Source: Martelella alba (lineage in GTDB: Bacteria > Pseudomonadota > Alphaproteobacteria > Rhizobiales > Rhizobiaceae). Taken from it: a DNA stretch of 64,000 nucleotides. Under the pieces are notes generated by a model that searched no databases, was not told the DNA's origin, and saw nothing but the letters and a program-made list of their open reading frames with translations. Made by a program: the position numbers and the translations under genes. The stretch is from positions 62,001 through 126,000 of the forward strand of contig NZ_VHLG01000014.1 of assembly GCF_006516955.1 (NCBI RefSeq). Reading direction: 5' to 3'. Shown piece by piece: positions 8,697 through 15,784 of this stretch (the first letter of the stretch is position 1; every line of letters starts with the position of its first letter).

Positions 8697-10634
8697 TCAC
8701 TGCAGGCTTTGCAATTGCCATTGGCCATCAATATAGGCCAGCTCGGCCGTCTCTCCATGCTTCACATTTTGAGTCTTGCCGCCGAATTGCAGGTCAACAG
8801 CCCAGGTTGAGTTCACCACCAGCTTAAAGCGGGACTGCTCTTCCACGCCTGCGGGCAGTACGATTGCCCCGACCCAGTTACCGTCTGCCGTATCGGCCTC
8901 AATCCACTGATGGTTTTGGAACTGCTCATACAGATAGTCGCCAGACCGGTCGAGTTTTTCGAGCGAGCCTTCAGGCAAGACATAATAGTCCTGCTGCGCC
9001 CCGATACGCTGCACCATCCAGCGATTGTCGCTGTAAACCAGTTCGGCGGTATTCCCGGTTGTTATGTTTTCTGTCTGACCGTTGAACTGAAGATTGACGG
9101 CAAGTGTCGAACCGACATTGAGTAAGAACTTGCTGCCTTCTGCAACATGGTCCGGCAGGATCAGCGTATTGAGCCACCCTCCATCATAGGTGGTTACCGA
9201 AATCTTTGGATGATCGACGAAGAGTTCGGTGAGATAGTCGGGCGACTGCAGCGGCTGTAGCTGATCATAGGTCGTCAGCGCCAGATAGGGATTGTCCAGC
9301 TTCCAGTCGGCTCCCGCATAGTCCCAATAATTGCCAACCTGTGGTGAGCCAACGAGATCCATACCGCCTGTGCTCATATAGAAGCCATCGACCTTGGCCT
9401 GTGATCCGCCAAATCCGCTGTCGACAGGCAATATATCGGTATCCCCATAGTCGTAGTTGAAGCACATATCCGGCCCGCCAGCCTTGGCGTCATAGCCTCT
9501 GTCAAAGAAGACGTCTGAGATGGGGTGGCGCCCGCTGCCCATGGCTGGCGTGTACCAGATATTCGAATAGATGATCAGGGTCTGCTGCACATCAGCACAG
9601 GAATCATAGCCCGCCTCATAATCCTCCAGAAATGAGGCGGGCATCGGCGGATAATAGTCGGAGCGATTGGGCACCCGGAGCGTAAGGACATCAAAATCCT
9701 CGGGAAAGCCGCTGCCATTCCTGCCGGAAATATGCAGCGTATAGTCAAGCGCATCGGGCACGACATGCTCTGCCTTGACGGTGAAGGTATAGGTATCGCC
9801 GAGATAGAAGTCATAGTCGGAAAAACAGCGAAGATTGTCGCCTTCCGCTGTCCCCTGATGCGCTTCACCGCAGATACCATAGGGATCCCTGACCACTTCA
9901 GGCAGGCCGTAACCATTGTCCCAAAGCGTCATGATCAGCTTGCGCGAATGCGGCGCATCGAATGTTTCGCGGGTCTGCTGCAGCCCGAGATAGCCCGATG
10001 TCCAAAACATGGCAGCGTAATACATATAGTGACCGGAGGTCACCGGCGTCACATCGAGCGAAAACGTGCTCCAGTTATGCGGGCCATCAGTCTTGTAGTA
10101 GATATAGCGCACATGGCCGCCTGCATTGGCAAAGGGCGTCGCAGGAACGGCCCCCTTGAGCGTGTCGTGAAGCGAAGGTGTCGCGACATTCTCCGCAACC
10201 AGCTCGGCAGAAGGATTTGTTTCGGCAAACCAGTAGCCGCGCACAACGCCATTCTCGTCTGTCTCCTCACCATCCGAATAGAAGAAGCGCCCGTCTCCCT
10301 CACTACGCGGATAGACATGCAGATGGCAATCCGTTGCAGGCTGACCGGAAGGCAGGGTCGCCTTGGCGACAATCTCCGTCGGCGTCCACGTTTCATCTCC
10401 CTGAACATACAGCCGATCTGAAAACAGCGATCCCTGCAGGGCAAAAAGCTGTGACGGCGCCTCAAAGGCGACACGGGCCGATGCGCAATCCTCCCCGGCC
10501 AGAACCGGCATTGGCATCAAAATTCCGCCCAGCAGCGCGGCCGCGCAGATCTTATTGCATCTGCCAGCGAAAAAGCGATGCCTGCCAGCTCGCGCGGACA
10601 CCCTTATTGATTGTATATACAAAGAAGTCGACAT
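8697..10634 (-). CDS. Large secreted protein, DUF3472-like, with two C-terminal tandem repeats
   Basis: This 645-residue protein has an unusually long basic N-terminus, a hydrophobic stretch (ICAAALLGGILMPMPVLA) and a likely signal peptidase I site after VLA, so export is predicted. The middle, with segments such as YYKTDGPHNWSTFSLDV, GYLGLQQTRETF and YDFYLGDTYTFTV, resembles my memory of DUF3472 carbohydrate-associated domains; this is tentative. Residues ~470-545 and ~569-643 are two diverged copies of one module (GGWLNTLILP/GNWVGAIVLP, VNLQF/VDLQF, TAELVY/TAELAY). I chose ATG 10634 for its GAGGAG. There is no partner gene nearby. It is a candidate polysaccharide-binding or polysaccharide-modifying protein. 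Confidence 0.65.
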   Translation of the reverse strand: MSTSLYIQSIRVSARAGRHRFFAGRCNKICAAALLGGILMPMPVLAGEDCASARVAFEAPSQLFALQGSLFSDRLYVQGDETWTPTEIVAKATLPSGQPATDCHLHVYPRSEGDGRFFYSDGEETDENGVVRGYWFAETNPSAELVAENVATPSLHDTLKGAVPATPFANAGGHVRYIYYKTDGPHNWSTFSLDVTPVTSGHYMYYAAMFWTSGYLGLQQTRETFDAPHSRKLIMTLWDNGYGLPEVVRDPYGICGEAHQGTAEGDNLRCFSDYDFYLGDTYTFTVKAEHVVPDALDYTLHISGRNGSGFPEDFDVLTLRVPNRSDYYPPMPASFLEDYEAGYDSCADVQQTLIIYSNIWYTPAMGSGRHPISDVFFDRGYDAKAGGPDMCFNYDYGDTDILPVDSGFGGSQAKVDGFYMSTGGMDLVGSPQVGNYWDYAGADWKLDNPYLALTTYDQLQPLQSPDYLTELFVDHPKISVTTYDGGWLNTLILPDHVAEGSKFLLNVGSTLAVNLQFNGQTENITTGNTAELVYSDNRWMVQRIGAQQDYYVLPEGSLEKLDRSGDYLYEQFQNHQWIEADTADGNWVGAIVLPAGVEEQSRFKLVVNSTWAVDLQFGGKTQNVKHGETAELAYIDGQWQLQSLQ

Positions 10635-11384
10635 CGTTGCTTTTCTCCTCTCAAAGCAAAGAAATGCCACGACGATCATTCCGATCGCCACATGATATCG
10701 ACGGTTCGTCTCTCAATGAACAGGATGCAGCCCCGCAAAACTGCCGCCACATTGTGTTGTTTTTGTGTCTATCGACTTTCGTTCACGAATCTATCTATTT
10801 GCTTTAAAAACATTTTTTAGTACAAAAACGAGACGGGCCGACAGTATCACCTCTGTAGCACGACCGTAGCATCCCGCTTTCGCAGAAGATCACAAGCCTC
10901 GGCAATAGCCGCCACGAGATCGGGACAGTGATATTTGGAAAGCACAGCGCGTAATCATCTTATGATTGCATTTACTGACCAAACGATGATGAGAATCTGC
11001 CTATCAGGCCTATTGACGAAGCGACGCGCGAAGGTGCTTCCAGCACAAGCACGGAACAATATGGGAGGTCTGTTCCTCCCAGTCGCATTTTCCATGGCGG
11101 CTGACAGATCGCGCATCAAACAGGGCATCATGTTTCGCTCACCTGATGCGTTGAAAAAGCAGTATGGGCGTAACCATTTTGACCGGCCGATATTTCCGAC
11201 AGTCGCAATTTATCGCATGCCGGACCGTTGGCAATTTCACAAAGACCGAACGAAGCCCGCCCTGGAACGCACAGGGCAGTGCAAGGCTGAGCGGCCCAAC
11301 CCACAGCCCCGGCATTTTGACACGAAACGGGCTCGGCAAACGCCAATATAAAATGATTGAGAGCTGGGGTAATCAAGAGAAGAA
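10635..11384. other. Long intergenic region without a supported gene
   Basis: These ~750 bases lie between the secreted-protein gene and tRNA-Pro. The part next to the secreted-protein gene (about 10,740-10,840) is A+T-rich and probably holds its promoter. A hairpin GGGAGG/CCTCCC sits at 11,063-11,080. An open frame at 10,935-11,351 has no good ribosome binding site and unremarkable, non-protein-like composition, so I do not call it. Confidence 0.4.
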
Positions 11385-11461
<77 letters not shown>

Positions 11462-11561
11462 ACCTGCCGTAACGGCCCGTCCCCTTTAGCTTTTCATGTC
11501 CCCGCCTGCAAGAGGCAATTTCCGTTTCCCAGACAAAATCGGAAAAATCCCACCTTCCCAT

Positions 11562-12230
11562 CTACGTTACACGGTGCAGGCCGGGCTCCAAAAGAGCCGA
11601 CGCCATGACTGCCTTGTCAACGCCGGTTTCGCGATAGGGCTGTATCCGGGTGGGCTGAGCCCCCAGCGCAGCAAGCTCTTCAGCGATCCGCGCCGTTTGC
11701 GCCGTATCGAGAAGCCCCGAATGCACAGTGGTGCGCAGCTCGTAATCGACCCCGCTCGCCAGCAGTGCCATCAGGCTTGAATGCGCCTTCTCGCCGCTTC
11801 GCGGCACCTGCGTGATCGCCTCATAATTCCCAAATGGTGCCTTGATATCCAGACCAACCCAGTCAACCAGCGGCAATAGACGTTTCAGCCGGTCGGGATA
11901 GGGCCCTGCCGTGTGCAGCCCGATGCGAAAACCGAGCAGCCGGACATCTTGAATGGCCACATCAAGCCCCGCCTGCGCGGTGGGCTCGCCGCCGGAAAAG
12001 ACGACGCCATCCAGCAGGCCACGCCGGGTTTCAAGGAAGGCCAGAATATCGCGCCATTCCAGCGCCCCCGCCCGCCCGGCCGGCAAAAGCCCCGGATTAT
12101 GGCAATAGGGGCAGCGCCACGGGCAACCCTGAAGAAAGACAGTGGCGGCGATCTGCCCCGGCCAGTCACAGAAGGAAATGCGTTCGAAGCCGCCGATCCG
12201 AAGATCGGCGGCAGACCGGCCATCAGTCAT
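11562..12230 (-). CDS. nrdG: Anaerobic ribonucleotide reductase activating enzyme (radical SAM)
   Basis: This 222-residue radical SAM protein carries the [4Fe-4S] motif CPWRCPYC and the glycine-rich SAM motif VFSGGEPTAQ. It cleaves S-adenosylmethionine to place the glycyl radical on the class III reductase. ATG 12228-12230 overlaps the stop of the glycyl-radical peptide gene, implying coupling. A longer TTG start at 12248 exists but adds only six residues. The downstream end runs close to tRNA-Pro without an evident intrinsic terminator. Confidence 0.92.
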   Translation of the reverse strand: MTDGRSAADLRIGGFERISFCDWPGQIAATVFLQGCPWRCPYCHNPGLLPAGRAGALEWRDILAFLETRRGLLDGVVFSGGEPTAQAGLDVAIQDVRLLGFRIGLHTAGPYPDRLKRLLPLVDWVGLDIKAPFGNYEAITQVPRSGEKAHSSLMALLASGVDYELRTTVHSGLLDTAQTARIAEELAALGAQPTRIQPYRETGVDKAVMASALLEPGLHRVT

Positions 12231-12405
12231 CGGCACCGGGCTCGACAAAATTGCGGCGTTCGTTGAATTCGCCCTTCTTGCCGATATTGAAAGAGGAGAC
12301 CGGGCGGTGATAGCCCATCACCCGTGTCCAGATTTCGCAGGGCTGGCGCTCACTGTCGTCAAGCGCAATCTCATCCTGTTTCATAGCAATATTCTGCATG
12401 TCCAT
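12223..12405 (-). CDS. Separate glycyl-radical peptide of the anaerobic ribonucleotide reductase (60 aa)
   Basis: The 60-residue product contains CEIWTRVMGYHRP followed by SSFNIGKKGEF. The RVxGYxxP pattern is the glycyl-radical loop that ends ordinary NrdD proteins. Here it is in a different reading unit from the 685-residue catalytic subunit, with its own ATG 12403-12405 and AAGGA site 15 bases after the nrdD stop, and it overlaps nrdG. It is probably the radical-bearing chain that completes the NrdD active site. A degenerate frameshift is unlikely because it has a clean start, ribosome binding site and spacing. Confidence 0.85.
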   Translation of the reverse strand: MDMQNIAMKQDEIALDDSERQPCEIWTRVMGYHRPVSSFNIGKKGEFNERRNFVEPGADD

Positions 12406-12419
12406 GTCGTTGGTCCTTC

Positions 12420-14477
12420 TTAGCAGGCAATGGCCCGGCGCTTCTTCTCCAGCCGTTCGGCATCGCATTTCGGGCAGAACGCATGTTCGCCTGCGAGATA
12501 GCCGTGGGTCGGGCAGATGGAGAAAGTCGGGGTGACGGTGATATAGGGAAGCCGGAAATTTTCCAGCGCGCGGCGCACCAGCTTCTTGCAGGCCTCTCCG
12601 GAAGACATGCGGCTGCCCATATAAAGATGCAGCACCGTGCCGCCGGTATATTTCTTCTGCAGCTCTTCCTGTAGCGACAGCGCCTCGAAGGGGTCATCGG
12701 TGAAGCCGACCGGCAACTGGCTGGAATTGGTGTAATAGGGCTGCTCTTCCGTGCCGGCCTGCAAAATATCTGCGAAGCGCTTCCTGTCTTCGCGGGCAAA
12801 GCGATAGGCAGTTCCTTCCGCCGGCGTTGCCTCGAGATTGTAAAGATGGCCGGTTTCTTCCTGGAAACTTACAATCCGGGCGCGGACATGATCGAGAAGC
12901 CTAAGCGCCAGCGCCCTGCCCTCTTCAGTGGTGATATCGTCGCGATCGCCGGAGAAATTCCGCACCATCTCATTGATGCCATTGACTCCGATGGTGGAGA
13001 AATGATTCTTCAACCGTCCGAGATAGCGCTTCGTATAGGGAAACAGCCCCTCATCAATCAGCCGCTGGATCACCTTGCGCTTGACCTCGAGACTATCGCG
13101 GGCAAGGCCGAGCAGCCGATCAAGCCGGCTGAGAAGCGCTGCCTCGTCCCCTTTCGCAAGATAGCCGAGCCTTGCGCAATTGAGAGTGACAACGCCGAGC
13201 GATCCCGTCTGTTCCGCCGAGCCGAACAGACCATTGCCGCGCTTCAAAAGCTCGCTCAGATCCAGCTGCAGACGGCAGCACATGGAGCGCACCATGTTAG
13301 GCGAAAGCTCGGAATTGAGGAAATTCTGGAAATAGGGCAGCCCGTATTTGGCCGTCATCTCGAAAAGCCGGGTGGCATTCTCGCTCTCCCAGGGGAAATC
13401 CGGCGTGATGTTGTAGGTCGGGATCGGGAAGGTGAACACCCTGCCCTTGTCATCGCCGGTCGTCATTACTTCCATATAAGCGCGATTGATCATGTCCATT
13501 TCGGTCTGGAGATCGCCATAGGCGAAATCCATCTCCACACCGCCAATGATCGGGTGCTGATCTCTCAGGTCATCCGGGCAGACCCAATCGAAGGTGAGAT
13601 TGGTGAAGGGCGTCTGCGTTCCCCAGCGCGACGGTACGTTGAGATTATAGATCAACTCCTGGATCGACTGCCGCACATCGTCATAGCTGAGCCCGTCTTT
13701 GCGGATGAAGGGTGCCATATAGGTATCAAAAGACGAAAAGGCCTGCGCGCCGGCCCATTCATTCTGCAGCGTGCCGAGAAAATTGACGATCTGGCCGACG
13801 GCGCTGGACAAATGCTTTGCCGGCCCCGCCTCGACCTTGCCCGGCACGCCATTGAGCCCCTCGGTCAGCAGCGTCCTCAGCGACCAGCCGGCGCAATAGC
13901 CGGATAACATATCGAGGTCATGAATATGCAGATCACCGGCACGGTGCGCCGCGCCGATCTCGCGGGCATAGACATGGGAGAGCCAGTAATTGGCTGTGAC
14001 CTTGCCGGAGACGTTGAGGATCAGACCGCCGAGTGAATAGCCCTGATTGGCATTGGCATTGACCCGCCAGTCAGAGCGGTCAAGATACTCATCAATGGAA
14101 GAGACGACGTCGACGGCCACATGTCGGTCATCACGCAGCGTCGCATGGCGCTCGCGATGGACGATATAGGCGCGCGCGGTCTCGAAATAGTCTGCGGCGA
14201 CCAGCACGCGTTCGACAATATCCTGAATCCGCTCGATCGAAACCGCTTCCGCGACTGTCACGCCCTGGCTGAGGATTTCAACGACAAGGGCCGTGAGGCG
14301 CGACGCCTCGCCCGGACCGAACGCATCCGTCGCAATGGCAGCACTGAGGATGGCCTTTTCAATCTTGGCCGGATCGAAAGGCATATGGGCGCCATTGCGC
14401 TTGATGACCTGGCTGGGTTCGGCCGCAACACACCGGCCGGTTTCGGGGGCGAGTTCTCGCCTGGTAATCTGGGGCAT
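12420..14477 (-). CDS. nrdD: Anaerobic (class III) ribonucleoside-triphosphate reductase, catalytic chain lacking the glycyl-radical loop
   Basis: The 685-residue protein starts with an ATP-cone (VIKRNGAHMPFDPAKIEKAI). The 10-stranded barrel includes MVRSMCCRLQLDL and the thiyl-radical strand VTLNCARLGYL. It ends with a zinc site (CPTHGYLAGEHAFCPKC), then LEKKRRAIAC and a stop. The usual C-terminal RxxGY segment is missing and is supplied by the 60-aa ORF immediately downstream. It reduces NTPs to dNTPs without oxygen. Length and layout recall the group modelled as TIGR02827. Expression is controlled by the cobalamin riboswitch upstream. ATG 14477 is preceded by AAGAGG. Confidence 0.93.
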   Translation of the reverse strand: MPQITRRELAPETGRCVAAEPSQVIKRNGAHMPFDPAKIEKAILSAAIATDAFGPGEASRLTALVVEILSQGVTVAEAVSIERIQDIVERVLVAADYFETARAYIVHRERHATLRDDRHVAVDVVSSIDEYLDRSDWRVNANANQGYSLGGLILNVSGKVTANYWLSHVYAREIGAAHRAGDLHIHDLDMLSGYCAGWSLRTLLTEGLNGVPGKVEAGPAKHLSSAVGQIVNFLGTLQNEWAGAQAFSSFDTYMAPFIRKDGLSYDDVRQSIQELIYNLNVPSRWGTQTPFTNLTFDWVCPDDLRDQHPIIGGVEMDFAYGDLQTEMDMINRAYMEVMTTGDDKGRVFTFPIPTYNITPDFPWESENATRLFEMTAKYGLPYFQNFLNSELSPNMVRSMCCRLQLDLSELLKRGNGLFGSAEQTGSLGVVTLNCARLGYLAKGDEAALLSRLDRLLGLARDSLEVKRKVIQRLIDEGLFPYTKRYLGRLKNHFSTIGVNGINEMVRNFSGDRDDITTEEGRALALRLLDHVRARIVSFQEETGHLYNLEATPAEGTAYRFAREDRKRFADILQAGTEEQPYYTNSSQLPVGFTDDPFEALSLQEELQKKYTGGTVLHLYMGSRMSSGEACKKLVRRALENFRLPYITVTPTFSICPTHGYLAGEHAFCPKCDAERLEKKRRAIAC

Positions 14478-14603
14478 TCAGCGCCTCTTCTCGGTAACGA
14501 GAGCGCGCTGATCAAAAAAGACGCAAAGCCGCTTCGGGGCGCTGATGCACCCCGTTTTCCCGGATCACGCCCTTGGGATCACCCCGCCCTCAGACAATAT
14601 CAC

Positions 14604-14801
14604 GTCACGGCAGGTCTCCTGGCTTGCGGGTCAAAAACCCCTGCCCTGCCTTCCCGGAAATGCTCCAGTGGCACCGATGGACATGGATCTCACCGCTTAC
14701 AGTTGCGGGGGCAGCGCCGGCCTTCAGCCCCGTTTCATAAGGCTGTCACCGGCTTCCCTCTTGGCTTTCGCACCTTACGATGCGAATGACCGCGACACCC
14801 C
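14604..14801 (-). promoter_or_regulatory. Cobalamin (B12) riboswitch upstream of nrdD
   Basis: On the minus strand the leader contains the ordered consensus blocks of a B12 riboswitch: GGGAAGCCGGTG, the core GCTGCCCCCGCAACTGTAAG, GCCACTGG, and the closing AAGCCAGGAGACCTGCC. The nrdD start is ~130 nt further down. Such elements usually repress when adenosylcobalamin is present. The biological sense is that the B12-independent NrdD is switched off when a B12-dependent class II reductase could work; that enzyme would be encoded elsewhere. Confidence 0.95.
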
Positions 14802-14882
14802 ATATAGGCAGCAGATAGCCGCCAAACGCAAGATGTTGAGGGTGCGGCGAATTTGCTTGAAGAAAATCAAACGCCGCTGCAA

Positions 14883-15716
14883 TCAGCTATTACGCACCGC
14901 ATGGTGATATTTGCGGTAGATATCGTCAATATCGACCGTCGGCTTCGGCGTGGTGATATTCATGCCTTCCAGCGTCTCAAGAATGATATTCGCAGCAGCC
15001 AGATTACGGAACCATTTGTGATTGGCCGGCAGCACATACCAGGGCGCATGTTTGGTCGAACAATTGCTCAGCATCGCCTCATAGGCCTCGATATAGGCAT
15101 CCCAGCGTTCACGCTCGGCATAGTCAGAGGCAGAAATCTTCCATTGCCGCTCCTTGTCCTCAAGGCGCTTTTCGAAGCGGTCCAGCTGTTCATCCTTGGA
15201 GATGTAGAGGAAGAATTTGACGATTGCGACGCCATTTTCAGACAGATATTCCTCGAACATGTTGATCTGGTGATAGCGCTTCGACCAGACCTTTTCCGGT
15301 ACGAGATTGTGAACGCGGGCAACCAGAACATCTTCGTAATGCGACCGGTTGAACACGGCCACCTGTCCAAGAGCCGGCGTTCTCGCATGCACACGCCAGA
15401 GAAAGTCATGCAGCTGCTCTGTCAATGTAGGCTGTTTGAAACTCGCAACATAAGTGCCCTGCGGGTTCATCGCCGTAATCACATGCCAGCAGACACCATC
15501 CTTGCCGGCAGCATCAATGCCCTGCAGCACGACAAGCAGCGCATGTTTCTTCTCGGCATAGAGCTGCTCCTGCAATGGGGTGATCCTGCCGAGCACCTTT
15601 TCCAGCTCCGCCTCGCCTGCCTTTTTGCTTTCGATTTCGCCGTGATAGCCGGGATCGAGCTTGCTCAAGTGAACCTTGCTGCCCGGCTCGACCACCAGAT
15701 GCTTGCGGAAATCCAT
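14883..15716 (-). CDS. Polyphosphate kinase 2 family (polyphosphate:nucleotide phosphotransferase)
   Basis: This 277-residue protein is a one-domain PPK2. Walker A is LQGIDAAGKDG. The conserved FNRSHYEDVLVARVH segment corresponds to the Walker B/aspartate region, and a lid region with FEKRLEDKERQWKISASDY follows. It uses polyphosphate to phosphorylate AMP or ADP (or the reverse). Length and the N-terminal PGYHGEIESKK region recall class III or AMP/ADP-type members; the exact class cannot be fixed by eye. It lies 68 bases after the proton ATPase gene on the same strand. Confidence 0.88.
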   Translation of the reverse strand: MDFRKHLVVEPGSKVHLSKLDPGYHGEIESKKAGEAELEKVLGRITPLQEQLYAEKKHALLVVLQGIDAAGKDGVCWHVITAMNPQGTYVASFKQPTLTEQLHDFLWRVHARTPALGQVAVFNRSHYEDVLVARVHNLVPEKVWSKRYHQINMFEEYLSENGVAIVKFFLYISKDEQLDRFEKRLEDKERQWKISASDYAERERWDAYIEAYEAMLSNCSTKHAPWYVLPANHKWFRNLAAANIILETLEGMNITTPKPTVDIDDIYRKYHHAVRNS

Positions 15717-15748
15717 GGCCTTCCTCCTTCTGCCCTCAAATCTGCAAA

Positions 15749-15772
15749 GGCCAGCCGGGGACCGGCCGGCCT
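15749..15772 (-). terminator. Possible terminator or attenuating hairpin after the proton ATPase gene
   Basis: On the minus strand AGGCCGGCC pairs with GGCTGGCCT around a short loop, followed by TTTG. The T-run is short, so read-through into the PPK2 gene is likely. Confidence 0.45.
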
Positions 15773-15784
15773 CATTGGCAAAGC

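Noticed and set aside
10935-11351. 138-residue open frame between the secreted-protein gene and tRNA-Pro
   Set aside because: There is no usable ribosome binding site, the start is TTG, and the composition has no coherent protein character.
12231-12248. Longer TTG start for nrdG
   Set aside because: ATG 12230 overlaps the preceding stop and fits better; the TTG adds six poorly conserved residues.
12846-13907. 353-residue open frame antisense to nrdD
   Set aside because: It is a shadow frame; nrdD is certain on the other strand.
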